Source: Betaproteobacteria bacterium (lineage in GTDB: Bacteria; Pseudomonadota; Gammaproteobacteria; Burkholderiales; Casimicrobiaceae). Taken from it: 64,000 bases of DNA. Shown in pieces: positions 46,312 to 57,000 of the stretch. Where the stretch lies: positions 14,848 through 78,847 of the forward strand of contig JADIZG010000011.1 of assembly GCA_016704895.1 (NCBI GenBank), given 5' to 3'. A program made the translations under genes and the position numbers. The first letter of the stretch is position 1, and each line of letters starts with the position of its first letter. The notes beneath the pieces are model-generated. The model was given only the letters and a program-made list of their open reading frames with translations. It had not been told where the DNA came from and did no database searches.

Positions 46312-49094
46312 ACGCCCCGCCCGATCCTTCCGTCACAGCGCACGCGATCGCGTTCCGCCTGAACGGCGCGGACGTGACCGCGGCGCCCGGCGAGACCATC
46401 CTCGAGGTCGCCGACCGCCTGGGCGTCGAGATCCCGCGCCTCTGCTACAAGCCGGGCCTCAGGCCCGACGGCAACTGCCGCTCGTGCATGGTCGAGATCA
46501 AGGGCGAGCGCGTGCTCGCGCCGTCCTGCTGCCGCGCGCCCGCCGCCGGCATGGAGGTCACTTCGAACAGCGAGCGGGCCGTGCGCTCGCAGAAGATGGT
46601 TGTCGAGCTGCTGGCCTCCGACGTGCCGGAGCGCGTCTACAAGCTCGACTCGGAACTGGATACCTGGAAGCGCAAGCTCGGCATCGGTGCGCCTCGTTTC
46701 CCCGCTCGCGAGCAGCCCGCGGCCGATCTCTCGCATCCGGCGATGGCGGTCAACCTCGACGCGTGCATCCAGTGCACGCGCTGCGTGCGCGCGTGCCGCG
46801 AGGCGCAGGTCAACGACGTGATCGGCTATGCGCACCGCGGCGCGCACTCGGCGATCGTGTTCGACCTGGACGACCCGATGGGCGAGTCCTCTTGCGTCGC
46901 GTGCGGCGAGTGCGTGCAGGCGTGCCCGACCGGCGCGCTCGCGCCCGCGCACGACGCGTACCTGGCGCCCGTGGACCGCAAGGTGTCGTCGGTGTGCCCG
47001 TACTGCGGCGTCGGTTGCCAGATCACCTACCACGTGCACGACAACGCGATCGTGCGCGTCGAGGGGCGCGACGGGCCTGCGAACCGCGAGCGGCTGTGCG
47101 TCAAGGGGCGCTTCGGCTTCGACTACGTCTCGCACCCGCAACGCCTCGTGAAGCCGCTGATCCGCCGCGACGGCGTGCCGAAGGATCCGCACGGCCATCT
47201 CGACCCGGCGAACCCGCTCGCCGCGTTCCGCGAAGCGACCTGGGAAGAGGCGATGGCGCGCGCGAGCGGCGCGCTCGTCCGCCTCCGGGACACGCACGGA
47301 CCGGGGGCGCTGGCGGGCTTCGGGTCGGCCAAGGGAAGCAACGAGGAGGCCTACCTGTTCCAGAAGCTGGTGCGCACCGGCTTCGGCAGCAACAACGTCG
47401 ACCACTGCACGCGGCTGTGCCACGCGTCGAGCGTGGCGGCGCTGCTCGAGGGCATCGGCTCGGGCGCGGTGTCGAACCCGGTGATGGACGTGCTGAAGGC
47501 CGAGGTCGTGCTGCTGATCGGCGCGAACCCGGTGGTCAACCATCCGGTCGCCGCGACCTGGATCAAGAACGCGGTGAAGCGCGGCACGAAGCTGATCCTC
47601 GCCGACCCGCGGCGCTCCGAGCTCGCGCGCCACGCGTGGCGCTACCTGCAGTTCAGGGCGGACACCGACGTCGCGCTGCTGAACGCGATGATGCACGCGA
47701 TCGTCGAGGAAGGGCTCGTCGACCGGGCGTTCGTCGCCAGCCGCACGAGCGGCTACGACGAGATCGCGAAGAACGTCGCGGCGTTCAGCCCCGAGGCGAT
47801 GGCGGACGTGTGCGGGATTCCCGCGGCGACGATCCGCGAGGTCGCGCGCGCGTTCGCGACCTCGCGCGGATCGATGATCCTGTGGGGCATGGGCATCTCG
47901 CAGCACATCCACGGCACCGACAACGCGCGCTGCCTGATCGCGCTCGCGATGCTCACCGGCCAGATCGGGCGGCCCGGCACCGGCCTGCATCCGCTGCGCG
48001 GGCAGAACAACGTGCAGGGCGCCTCGGATGCCGGCCTGATCCCGATGATGTTCCCCGACTACCGGCGCGTCGACAACGCCGACGCGCGGCCGCTGTTCGA
48101 GGCGCTGTGGGGCAAGACGCTCGATGCGAAGCCGGGCCTCACCGTCGTCGAGATCGTGAACGCCGCGTACGCGGGCGACATCCGCGGCATGTACGTGATG
48201 GGCGAGAACCCGGCGATGTCCGACCCGGACGCGGGCCACGCGCGCGAGGCGCTCGCGAAGCTCGAGATGCTGGTCGTGCAGGACATCTTCCTCACCGAGA
48301 CCTGCTACCTCGCCGACGTCGTGCTGCCGGCCTCGGCGTTCCCGGAGAAGACCGGCACGTTCACCAACACCGACCGCACCGTGCAGCTCGGGCGACAGGC
48401 GCTCGACCCGCCGGGCGAGGCGCGCCAGGACCTCGCGATCATCGTCGACATGGGCCGGCGCCTCGGCCTCGACTGGCACTACGCCGGCGCGCGCGACGTG
48501 TTCGACGAGATGCGCAAGGCGATGCCGTCGATCGCGGGCATCACCTGGGAGCGCCTCGAGCGCGAGCACTCGGTGACCTACCCGTGCGAGCACGAGGGCG
48601 ATCCGGGTGCGCCGGTCGTGTTCACCGAGCGCTTCCCCACCGCCACCGGCAAGGCGCGACTCGTCCCCGCCGGCCTGATCCGCGCGGACGAGCAGCCCGA
48701 CCGCGAGTACCCGTGGGTGCTGATCACCGGGCGGCAGCTCGAGCACTGGCACACGGGCAGCATGACGCGCCGAACCCAGGTGCTCGACGCGATCGAGCCG
48801 ACGCCCGTCGCGTCGGTCCACCCCGACGATCTCGCCGAGCTCGGCGTCCCGCCGGGCGGAACGATCACCGTCGCGTCGCGTCGCGGCGAGGTCGCGCTCT
48901 CCGCTCGCGCGGACGGCGGCACGCCGCGCGGCGCGATCTTCCTGCCGTTCTGCTACCACGAGGCCGCGGCGAACCTGCTCACGAACCCGGCGCTCGACCC
49001 GTTCGGCAAGATTCCCGAGTTCAAGTACTGCGCGGTGCGCGTCACCGCAGGCGGAGCGCTGCGCGAGCGGATCGGGTACGCGGCCGCGGACTGA
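46308..49094 (+). CDS. fdsA: Formate dehydrogenase alpha (catalytic) subunit
   Basis: 928 residues, a molybdenum or tungsten bis-MGD enzyme. Order: [2Fe-2S] domain (LCYKPG...NCRSCMVEIKG), His-Cys and ferredoxin clusters (CIQCTRCVRACRE, CVACGECVQACPTG), the [4Fe-4S] CPYCGVGCQ, then the catalytic region NNVDHCTRLCHASS with Cys at residue 371 in the position of Sec140 in E. coli FdhF. It oxidises formate to CO2 and passes electrons to the FdsBG fusion. fdsC and fdsD, usually next in the operon and needed for cofactor insertion, are absent here. A TIR element begins at its stop codon. Confidence 0.95.
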
Positions 49095-49243
49095 GAACCT
49101 GTGAAAGAACCCTGCATCCCCGCGTTGCCCAACGGAGGGCGTGCGGGGGGCCTGGGGGGCCGGGGCGGACGGGTGTCGCCCTGGCGGGCGCCAGCCCGGG
49201 GCACCCCGTCGCGAGGACGCCGGATTCATTCACAGGTTCTGAG
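49091..49243. repeat. TIR-bounded intergenic element, copy 2
   Basis: About 153 bp from CTGAGAACCTGTGAA to TTCACAGGTTCTGAG, an inverted repeat of 15 bases with one mismatch. The next about 20 bases (AGAACCCTGCATCCCCGCG) and the other end (CGCCGGATTCATTCAC) match copy 1, while the centre differs. The fdsA stop TGA (49092-49094) is formed by the second to fourth bases of the element. No coding frame is present. Confidence 0.7.
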
Positions 49244-49283
49244 CGGCGAGACGCTCGTCGCCCGTGTGCGCCGGCGTCTCCGG

Positions 49284-51312
49284 TCAGCGCACGACCACCT
49301 CGTAGACGTGGATGTGAGCGCCCTCGACGGGCTGCGGCCGTGCGTCGTCGATCGTCACGTGGATCTCGCGCACGTCCTCGACCGGCGAGGCGAACGCGAG
49401 GCGCGGATGCGGAACGACGCCGGGCACGCCCTGGAATCGGCCGTCGATCGCGTGGCGGCGCCCGGCCCCGTCGATGGCCGTCACCGCGATCCCGTAACTC
49501 GGCATGTAGCCCAGCACGAGGTCGATCGAGGCGACGCTCGCCGGTCGCGCATAGGCGATCTCGAACCGGAACGGATTGTCGCGCGCACCGCGCATCAGCG
49601 TCGTCTCGTTGCCGTCGAGGATGTCGGCCGCGTTGCCCATGTCGAGCCGGGGATGTCGAATCCGCACCGGTCCGGCGGCGGTGCTCACCGAGACTTCGCC
49701 CCCCCACGAGGTCGCCGCCTGCGCCCGCCTCGCGTCGACCGTGTCCGGGCTGGCGAACATAGCCGCGGTCTCCGGGGAGCACGCCGTCGGCGGAGCGTCG
49801 CGGGGCGGAAGCGGGGACGACCGGAACAGCGGAAACCCGCCCGGGCTCGCGTGCAGGTCGGAGCGCAGCGCGCCCGCGCACTCGCAGAGCTGCGGCGACG
49901 GAAGCGGCAACGACGGTCGCCAGACCAGCACGCCGGGACGCTCGAGCGCGGCGAAGCGCGCGCAGTCGAGCTCGTCGGCGCGGATCTCGTCGATGCGCGA
50001 GCCGGGCGCGGACAAGTACCGGACGCTCTTGATCTCCGGCACCGCGAGCGGTCCCCAGCCGGTGTCGACGAGAAACGCATGCGTTCCTGCAGGCAGCGTT
50101 GCGAGATGCCGCGCGATCGGACGCGCGACCTCGGTGTTGCTCCACGGGAGGCCCGCGGGATAGGCGACGAAGTAGCGGTGCAGGTTGATCGCCACGATCG
50201 CCGCCAGCGCCGCCGTCAGCGCCGCCACCGCCACGCGCCGCGAGGCGAGTCGGGCGATCGTCTCGTATCCCCACCACAGTCCGCCGGCCACGAGCAGGTA
50301 GGCGAACGGCGCCGCGGCGACCGTCCGGCCGGCGCTGGGCACGTCGCCGGCGGCGGTCAGGAACGACGGCAGCTGCAGGGCGAGGAACGCGCCGAGGACG
50401 ATCGCCCCGGAGGCGCGTCGCGGGGCCAGCAGCCACCATCCGATGCCGGCGAGCATCGCCCCGCCGGACAACGGGTCGAGATGCGGCAGTGCCTGCGGAT
50501 TGACGCGAACGTTGGCGTCGCCGCGAACGAAGTAGGCGGCGAGGCCGCTGACGACGTTGGCGGGGACCTCCGCCGGCCCCGTCGCCGCGGCGCGGGCGAA
50601 GTGACCGGCGCGGATCTCCGCCCAGTGCATCAGCACGGCCCAGGCGAGCGGCGCGGCGACCACCACCAGCGCGATCACGAACTGCAGCGCCGCCGGCCGC
50701 GACACGCGGCCCTTCCACCATCCGGTCAGCACCACGGCCGCGGTCACCGCCGGCAGCATGAACGTCGCGCCGTACGCGTACAGCCCGGCGCCGCTCACGA
50801 CGCCGCAGGCGACGGCACGGAGGCGCGCGTGCCCGTCCGTTCGCTGCAGCGCCACGGCCATCGCCATCGCGGAAACGGTCAGCAGGAACGGCAGCGGGTG
50901 CTGGTCGCCCAGCCGGCTCAGCGCGAGGAGCCACGATCCCGTCCCCGCCACGATCACCGTGAGCCACGCGAACCCGCGGTCGGGATGGAGGCGGCGCGCG
51001 AGCACGTAGAGCACCGCGAGACCGGCGAGGCTCAATCCCACGCCCAGGAGCTTGTACGCGAAGTAGCTCGCGCCGCCGCCGGGCAGGAACGCGGCGGCGA
51101 TCAGCGGGTAGAGCGGCCCGACGCCGAGAACGTAGTAGGTCGGCGGAAAGTCGCCGTTGCGCACCGCGAGCGTGTACTCGTGGAGCGTCGAGATGTCCCC
51201 GTACCACTCGCCCGGCAGCGTATCGAGGTGCACCAGCCGCGCGGCAACGACCAGGGCGACGGCAATCAGGCCGGCCGCGACGGGAAGCGATCCGGCTCAA
51301 TCGGGCGGGCAT
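49284..51312 (-). CDS. GT-C family glycosyltransferase-like membrane protein (frame slip near start)
   Basis: About 675 residues with some ten membrane helices in the first 400, then a soluble C-terminal region ending HIHVYEVVVR. The first loop has GEWYGDISTLHEYT, an acidic motif like that of ArnT/PMT-type (GT39/GT83) transferases, which use polyprenyl-phosphate sugars. The frame at the N-terminus is broken near 51285: one extra C after GATCGCTTC separates the ATG (MPARLSRIAS) from the first helix, otherwise only GTG 51233 could serve. It is divergent from a DprE1/DprE2-like pair, so an arabinofuranose donor is a candidate substrate. Confidence 0.75.
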
Positions 51313-51623
51313 CGCATCGTGCGTCGGTCGTGACGCGAGGGCGTCGGGAGATCGTGTGCCGGAGGGGACGGGAGGATGCGCGGGCGGCGGCCCGCAGGTG
51401 CACGCCCGCGGCGACCGTGCGGGCGCATTCTATCTCCCCTGTCCCGCCAGCGCCCGCGCATCGGTCGCGCGACGACGAAGCGGCGCCTGCGCGTCGCCGT
51501 GCGGCAGCGTGCGGTATGCTCGCCGTGCACCTGACGTTCCCCGGAACGGAGCGGCGTCGGCAACTCGAGGTTCGTCGGGTGCCGCAGCGTTTCCGCACGT
51601 CAACGCGCAGTGGCGCCTGCGTC
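51313..51623. other. Divergent spacer between the GT-C gene and dprE1
   Basis: This 311-base stretch must hold the promoters of both divergent genes. I see no strong -10/-35 pair, known operator, hairpin or coding frame. Confidence 0.4.
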
Positions 51624-52985
51624 ATGCGAGCATCGATGGCCGACCTTACCCACCCGCTGTCCCCGCTTGCCGTGCCCGACACCGAGCGCGATGACGATGC
51701 ATCGAGCTGGGGTCGCTATCCCGGACATCCCCAGCAGCGTCGCCGGCTCTGGTGGCCGCACGACCCGGTGCCGTGGGCATCACGCGGCGGCGTGCTTCCC
51801 CGAGGTCTTGGCAGGAGCTACGGCGACAGCTGCCTCGCGCATGGCGGAACGCTGGTCGACGTCACCCCGTGCGCACGCCTGCTCGAGCTCGACACGGCAA
51901 CCGGACTGCTGACGGCCGAGGCCGGCGCGAGCCTCGGGGCGATCGCCGCGGCCGCGCTGCCGCACGGGTGGTACCCGCCGGTGGTGCCCGGCACGCGCCA
52001 CGTGACGCTGGGCGGCGCCATCGCGAACGACATCCACGGCAAGAACCACTGGTCCGCGGGTTCGTTCGGGTGTCACGTCCGGAGCATCGAGCTGCGGCGC
52101 AGCGATCGCGCCGCGCCGGTCCGCCTCGCGCCGGGCGATCCGCTGTTCGCCGCCACGATCGGCGGCATCGGACTGACCGGGATCATCGCGAGCGCGACGA
52201 TCGCGCTCGCGCGCGTCCCCGGCCCCGGCATCGTCAGTCGCACGCACGCGTTCGGGTCGTGGGACGACTACTTCGCGCAGGCGGAGGAAGCGACGCGCGC
52301 TCACGCGCATTCGGTCGAGTGGTTCGCGCCTGGCGCGCGAGGGACAGTTCGCGGCACCTTCAGCCTCGGCGATCCCGCCGCGGGGCCCGCGCACTGGAAC
52401 GCGGAGCCCTCGGCATGGGGCGTCGTCCCCTTCGATCTCCCCGCGGCCGCGACGAGCGGCCCCGCGATCGCCGCGTTCAACGCGGTCTACTTCCGCGCCA
52501 GCGTGCGCGCGGCGCGCCGCCCGCGGCTCGTCCCGGTGTGGCCGTTCATGCATCCGCTCGACGGTTGCAGGCACGTGAACCGGATCTACGGGCGGCGCGG
52601 CTTCCTGCAGTATCACTTCGTCGTGCCGCGCGGCGCGGACCGGACGGAAGTGCCGGCGATCCTCGCCGCGATCGCCGACCGGGGAATGCGCGTGTTCCTG
52701 CCGGTCATGAAGCAGTTCGGACCGGTCGCCTCGCCCGGGTTGCTGTCGTTCCCGCTGCCGGGGACGTCGGTCGCGCTCGACTTCCCCTGGCAGGGCGATC
52801 GCCTGTTCCGCCTGCTGGACGAGCTCGACGCCCGCGTGGCCGACTGCGGGGGACGCGTCTACATCGCGAAGGACGCGCGGATGTCCGGCCAGGCGTTTCG
52901 CCGCTTCTATCCGCGCTGGGAGGAGCTCGAGCGGCATCGCGACCCGGCCATCCGGTCGCACTTCTGGCAGCGGGTGACGCGATGA
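51624..52985 (+). CDS. FAD-dependent oxidoreductase, DprE1-like
   Basis: 453 residues. The VAO-type FAD domain has RGLGRSYGDSCLAHGGTLVD and PGTRHVTLGGAIANDIHGKN, where the His-Gly-Lys context is typical of DprE1. Further motifs are GCHVRSIELRR, HSVEWF, LQYHFVVPRG and PVMKQFGP. With DprE2 it epimerises polyprenyl-phospho-ribose to the arabinose form in mycobacteria. The next gene is a short-chain dehydrogenase overlapping by ATGA, which matches the DprE1-DprE2 pairing. A second ATG at 51636 is an equally good start. I cannot tell from sequence which sugar is the substrate here. Confidence 0.85.
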   Translation: MRASMADLTHPLSPLAVPDTERDDDASSWGRYPGHPQQRRRLWWPHDPVPWASRGGVLPRGLGRSYGDSCLAHGGTLVDVTPCARLLELDTATGLLTAEAGASLGAIAAAALPHGWYPPVVPGTRHVTLGGAIANDIHGKNHWSAGSFGCHVRSIELRRSDRAAPVRLAPGDPLFAATIGGIGLTGIIASATIALARVPGPGIVSRTHAFGSWDDYFAQAEEATRAHAHSVEWFAPGARGTVRGTFSLGDPAAGPAHWNAEPSAWGVVPFDLPAAATSGPAIAAFNAVYFRASVRAARRPRLVPVWPFMHPLDGCRHVNRIYGRRGFLQYHFVVPRGADRTEVPAILAAIADRGMRVFLPVMKQFGPVASPGLLSFPLPGTSVALDFPWQGDRLFRLLDELDARVADCGGRVYIAKDARMSGQAFRRFYPRWEELERHRDPAIRSHFWQRVTR

Positions 52986-53729
52986 CGGGAGCGGGCCTGC
53001 GCATCGCCGTGTTCGGCGCGACCTCCGCGCTCGCGCAGGCGGCCGTCCGGCGCTGGGCGGCGCAGGGCGCCTCGCTGGTGCTGGTCGCGCGGGACGCCGG
53101 GCGGCTCGACGCGGTCGCGGCGGACGCGCTGGTGCACGGCGCGGCGACCGTCGAGCGGCAGGTCGCCGACTTCTCGTCCGCAGCGCGCATGCCGGACGTC
53201 GCCGCGAACGCGTGGAATGCCCGCGAGGGCCTCGACGTCGCGCTGCTGGCGTGGGGCTCGCTGACGGATCAGGCGCGCGCGCAGCGCGACGTCGGCTACC
53301 TCGCCGCCGAGCTCGAGGCCAACTTCGTCGCGTTCGCGTGCCTGGCCGAGGCGCTCGCCGGACGCATGCGCGCGCAGGGCGGCGGCACGATCGCCCTCAT
53401 CGGTTCCGTCGCGGGCGATCGCGCGCGGGGGACCCTACGCCTACGCGGCCGCGAAGGCGGGGCTCGACGCCTACGCGCGCGGACTCTCGATCGCGTGCCG
53501 CGAGCAAGGGGTGCGCGTCGTCCTGATCAAGCCCGGGCCGATCGCCACGCCGATGACCGCGCACCTGCGGCCCGGCCTGCTGTGGAGCACGCCGGACGCC
53601 GCAGGCGATGCGATCGTCGCCGCGATCGCCGCCGGACGCGCCGTGCGCTACGTCCCCGCGTACTGGCGCGCGATCATGGCCGTCGTCCGCCTGCTGCCCG
53701 ACTCGATCGCCGCGCGGCTGAAGGCGTGA
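52982..53729 (+). CDS. Short-chain dehydrogenase, DprE2-like (apparent frame slip)
   Basis: About 248 residues after correction. The NADPH loop is VFGATSALAQAAVRRWA, followed by ALLAWGSL and ALIGSVAGDRARG; the catalytic YxxxK is in PYAYAAAKAGLDAYARG. The C-terminus has KPGPIATPMTAHL. One extra G in a run of five (53427-53431) separates the N-terminal and catalytic halves; four G would restore the frame. The start ATG overlaps the dprE1 stop, so they are translationally coupled. It would reduce the keto intermediate formed by DprE1. Confidence 0.82.
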
Positions 53730-53742
53730 GCGGCCGACGCGG

Positions 53743-53856
53743 TCAGCCGGCGACCGCGCGCCACGCCATGTAGCCGCCGAGCCCGAACATCAGCAAGGCG
53801 AACGCGCGCTTCAGCCTGGCGACGTCCCACGCGTGCGCGAGGGCGCGCCGAGTCAC
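53743..53856 (-). pseudogene. Remnant of a TauE/SafE (TSUP) permease
   Basis: About 37 codons, LAHAWDVARLKRAFALLMFG then LGGYMAWRAVAG and stop, match the C-terminal end of TSUP sulfite/anion exporters, with the last membrane helix and the LKR.FA..L pattern. Nothing upstream continues the family, so about 85% of the gene is missing. It marks a deletion or rearrangement end point between the SDR gene and the RTX gene. Confidence 0.55.
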
Positions 53857-54019
53857 TGGGGCAACGCCGCAGTGAGAATCGGTGGGCCGGCGTTCGGGTC
53901 GACGGACCTAGCTGCATCTGAGCAGCGATGTCGGACTTAACCCCGCCCCACCGTGCGACGCGTGCGCTTGCCGGCGCCGACACCATCCCCGGACCGGAAG
54001 GCAGGCGAGCATCTGGCCG

Positions 54020-57000
54020 TCAGCGCAGTAGTCGGGATCCCGCCGTCAGCGTCGACGATGGCAGAAACGCCTGCGGGGCAAGACCGAAGCTCGCATCGGA
54101 CAGGATCGTGCTCGTCGCGTCGAAACCGATGCCCGCGAGGCTGCCCCCATGGCCGAACTGGTACGCGAGGTCGCCGCCCAGCGCGGCCGTGTCCGAGCCG
54201 CCGACGAACGCCCCCGCGAGCGCGTCCGCGACCGTCCATCGCGTGAGCGAGGGATTGGCCGCGAGCGCGGCGTCGAACCCGGCGACGACCTGCGCGAAGT
54301 CGAACCGGGCCACGCGCCGGTTGCGCATCGGGTCCGTCGACGACGAGAGATAGTCGGTCGACGCGTCCGTCACCATCTGCAACTGGGCGATCCGGTGGTT
54401 CGACGCCGCCGCGTACCAGTCCTTGATCGTCACCTGGTCGGTGCCGGCGTCGAGCACGAGGTCGCTGCCGACCTTGCGCAGCCCGAGGTCGGCGAACCTG
54501 ATGCCTCCCCCGAGCGAGAGTGTGTCGTCCGCGCCTGCCGTCGCGACGATGGTGTCCCTGCCGTCGCCCTTGTTGAACGCGAAGACGTCGGCCCCCGAGC
54601 CTGCCGAGATCGTGTCGTCGCCCCGGCCGCCGATCAGGATCTCGCGCCCCGACGCGCCGGTGAGCGTGTCTGCGCCGAGCCCGCCGTCCAGCACGTTGTT
54701 GCCCGAGGTGTCGCTGACCGTGTCGTTGCCGTCGCCGCCCTGCAGGACGTCGTTGCCGTTCCCGCCGGCGAGCGTGTCGTTGCCTGCTGCGCCCCATGCC
54801 AGGTCGTTGCCGTCCGCGCCGGAGAGGACGTTCGCCGCCGCGTTGCCGGCGAGCGAGTTCGACAGCGCGTTGCCCGTGCCGTTGATCGAGGACGACCCGG
54901 TGAGCGCGAGGTCCTCCACGTTCGCGCCGAGCGTCCACGTGACCGCGGACTGCACGAGGTCCGTCCCCTCGCCCGCGTTCTCGGTGACGACGTCGGCCGA
55001 CGCGTCGACGACGTAGATGTCGTTCCCCGCTCCGCCGCGCATCGTGTCGGAACCCGTGCCGCCGTTGAGCACGTTCGCCGCCGCGTTGCCGGTGAGGACG
55101 TTCGCGAGCGTGTTGCCGGTGGCGTTGATCGCGGCGACCCCGGTGAGCGTCAGGTTCTCGAGGTTCGAGCCCAGCGTCCACGTCACGGACGACTGCACCA
55201 GATCGGTTCCTTCGCCCGCGTTTTCGCCGACGACGTCGGTCGCGACGTCGACGACGTAGGTGTCGTTGCCGGCGCCGCCGCGCATCGTGTCGGTTCCCGA
55301 GCCGCCGCTGAGCACGTTCGCCGCCGCGTTGCCGGTGAGTACGTTGGCGAGCGTGTTGCCGGTCGCGTTGACCGCCGCAGCGCCGGTGAGCGTGAGATTC
55401 TCGACGTTGGCGCCGAGCACGAAGCTCACCGACGATTGGACGAGATCGGTGCCTTCGGACGCCAGCTCGGTCGCCGTGTCGCCGGTCGAGTCGACGACGT
55501 AGGTGTCGTTGCCTTTGCCCCCCGCCATCGCGTCGGCGCCGGCCTTGCCGTCGAGGACGTTGTTCGCGGCGTTACCCGTGAGGACGTTCGCCAGCGTGTT
55601 GCCGGTACCGTTGATTGCCGACGTGCCGGAGAGCGTCAGGCGCTCGAGGTTGCTGCCGAGCGTCCAGGAGATTGACGCGCGCACGGTGTCTGAGCCTTCC
55701 GAAACGTTCTCGGCGATCGCGTCGCCGGTCGCCTCGACGACGTAGGTGTCGTCGCCCATGCCGCCCTTCAGCGTGTCGCTGCCCGCGCCGCCGTCGAGCG
55801 TGTTCGCCGCCGTGTTGCCGGTGAGCGCGTTGGCGAGCGTGTTGCCGGTCGCGTTGATCGCCGCGGCGCCGGTGAGCGTGAGATTCTCGACGTTGGCGCC
55901 GAGCACGAAGCTCACCGACGACTGGACGAGGTCGGTTCCTTCGGACGCCAGCTCGGTCGCCGTGTCGCCCGTCGAGTCGACGACGTAGGTGTCGTTGCCT
56001 TTGCCTCCCGCCATCGCGTCGGCGCCGGCCTTGCCGTCGAGGACGTTCGCGCCCGTGTTCCCGGTGAGCTGGTTCGCCGCGGCATTGCCCGTCGCGGCGA
56101 GCGTCGAGGTACCGAGCAGCACGAGGTTCTCGAGGTCGGCGGGCAGCACGAACGACAGCGGCGCGCGCACGGTATCGAGCCCCTCGCCCGCGAGCTCGAC
56201 GAGCACGTCGCCCGCCTGGTCGATCACGTAGGTGTCGTTGCCCGCGCCTCCGACGAGCCGGTCCGCACCCGCGCCGCCGTCGAGGATGTCGTTGCCCGCG
56301 AGTCCGGTGAGGACGTTGACACCGGCGCCGCCGGTCATCGCGTTGTCGAGCGTGTTGCCGGTGCCGTCGACCGCGGCCGACGTGAGGAGCTGCAGGTTCT
56401 CGACGTTCGCCGCGAGCGTCGTCGTGAACGTCGCCTGCAGCGTGTCGACGCCCTCGTTCGCGAGTTCGACGATCGTGTCGCCGTTGTCGCTGACCGAGTA
56501 CGTGTCGTCGCCCCCGCCTCCGGCGAGCCGATCTGCACCCCCGTAACCGACGAGCAGGTTGCGCCCCGCATTGCCGGCGAGGTCGTCGCCGCCCGACGTC
56601 CCGTAGACATTGATGTTCGCGGTCCCGGTGAGGCGCACGCGCTCGACGTGGGCGGGGGAGGCCAGCGTGACCGAAGCCCGGACCTCGTCCGTGCCCTCGC
56701 CTGCGAGCTCGGTGACGACGTCGCCCGCGTCGGCGACCGTGTAGATGTCGTCGCCCGCGCCCCCGGTCATCGAGTCGCCGCCCGCCCGTGCCGCCGTCGA
56801 GCGTGTCGTTTCCCGCCCGCCCGGCGAGGGCGTCGTTGCCGCCGAGGCCAGAAAGCGTGTCGTCGCCCGCGGTCCCGACGAGCTCGTCGTCGAGCGCCGA
56901 GCCCTGGCGCGCGAGTGCGAGGATCGCGCCCGGGTCGAGCGATCCGCCATCCGCCAGCGTGATGCGCGAGACTGCCGTCTGGTCGCCGGAGAATCCCGAG

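Noticed and set aside
49101..52985. A frame of 1294 codons ending in dprE1
   Set aside because: The first about 840 codons are antisense to the GT-C gene and match nothing; dprE1 starts at about 51624.
55017..56231. Regular repeats that could suggest a CRISPR array
   Set aside because: The period is 243 bp, there are no short direct repeats with unique spacers, no cas genes, and the repeats encode RTX protein units.
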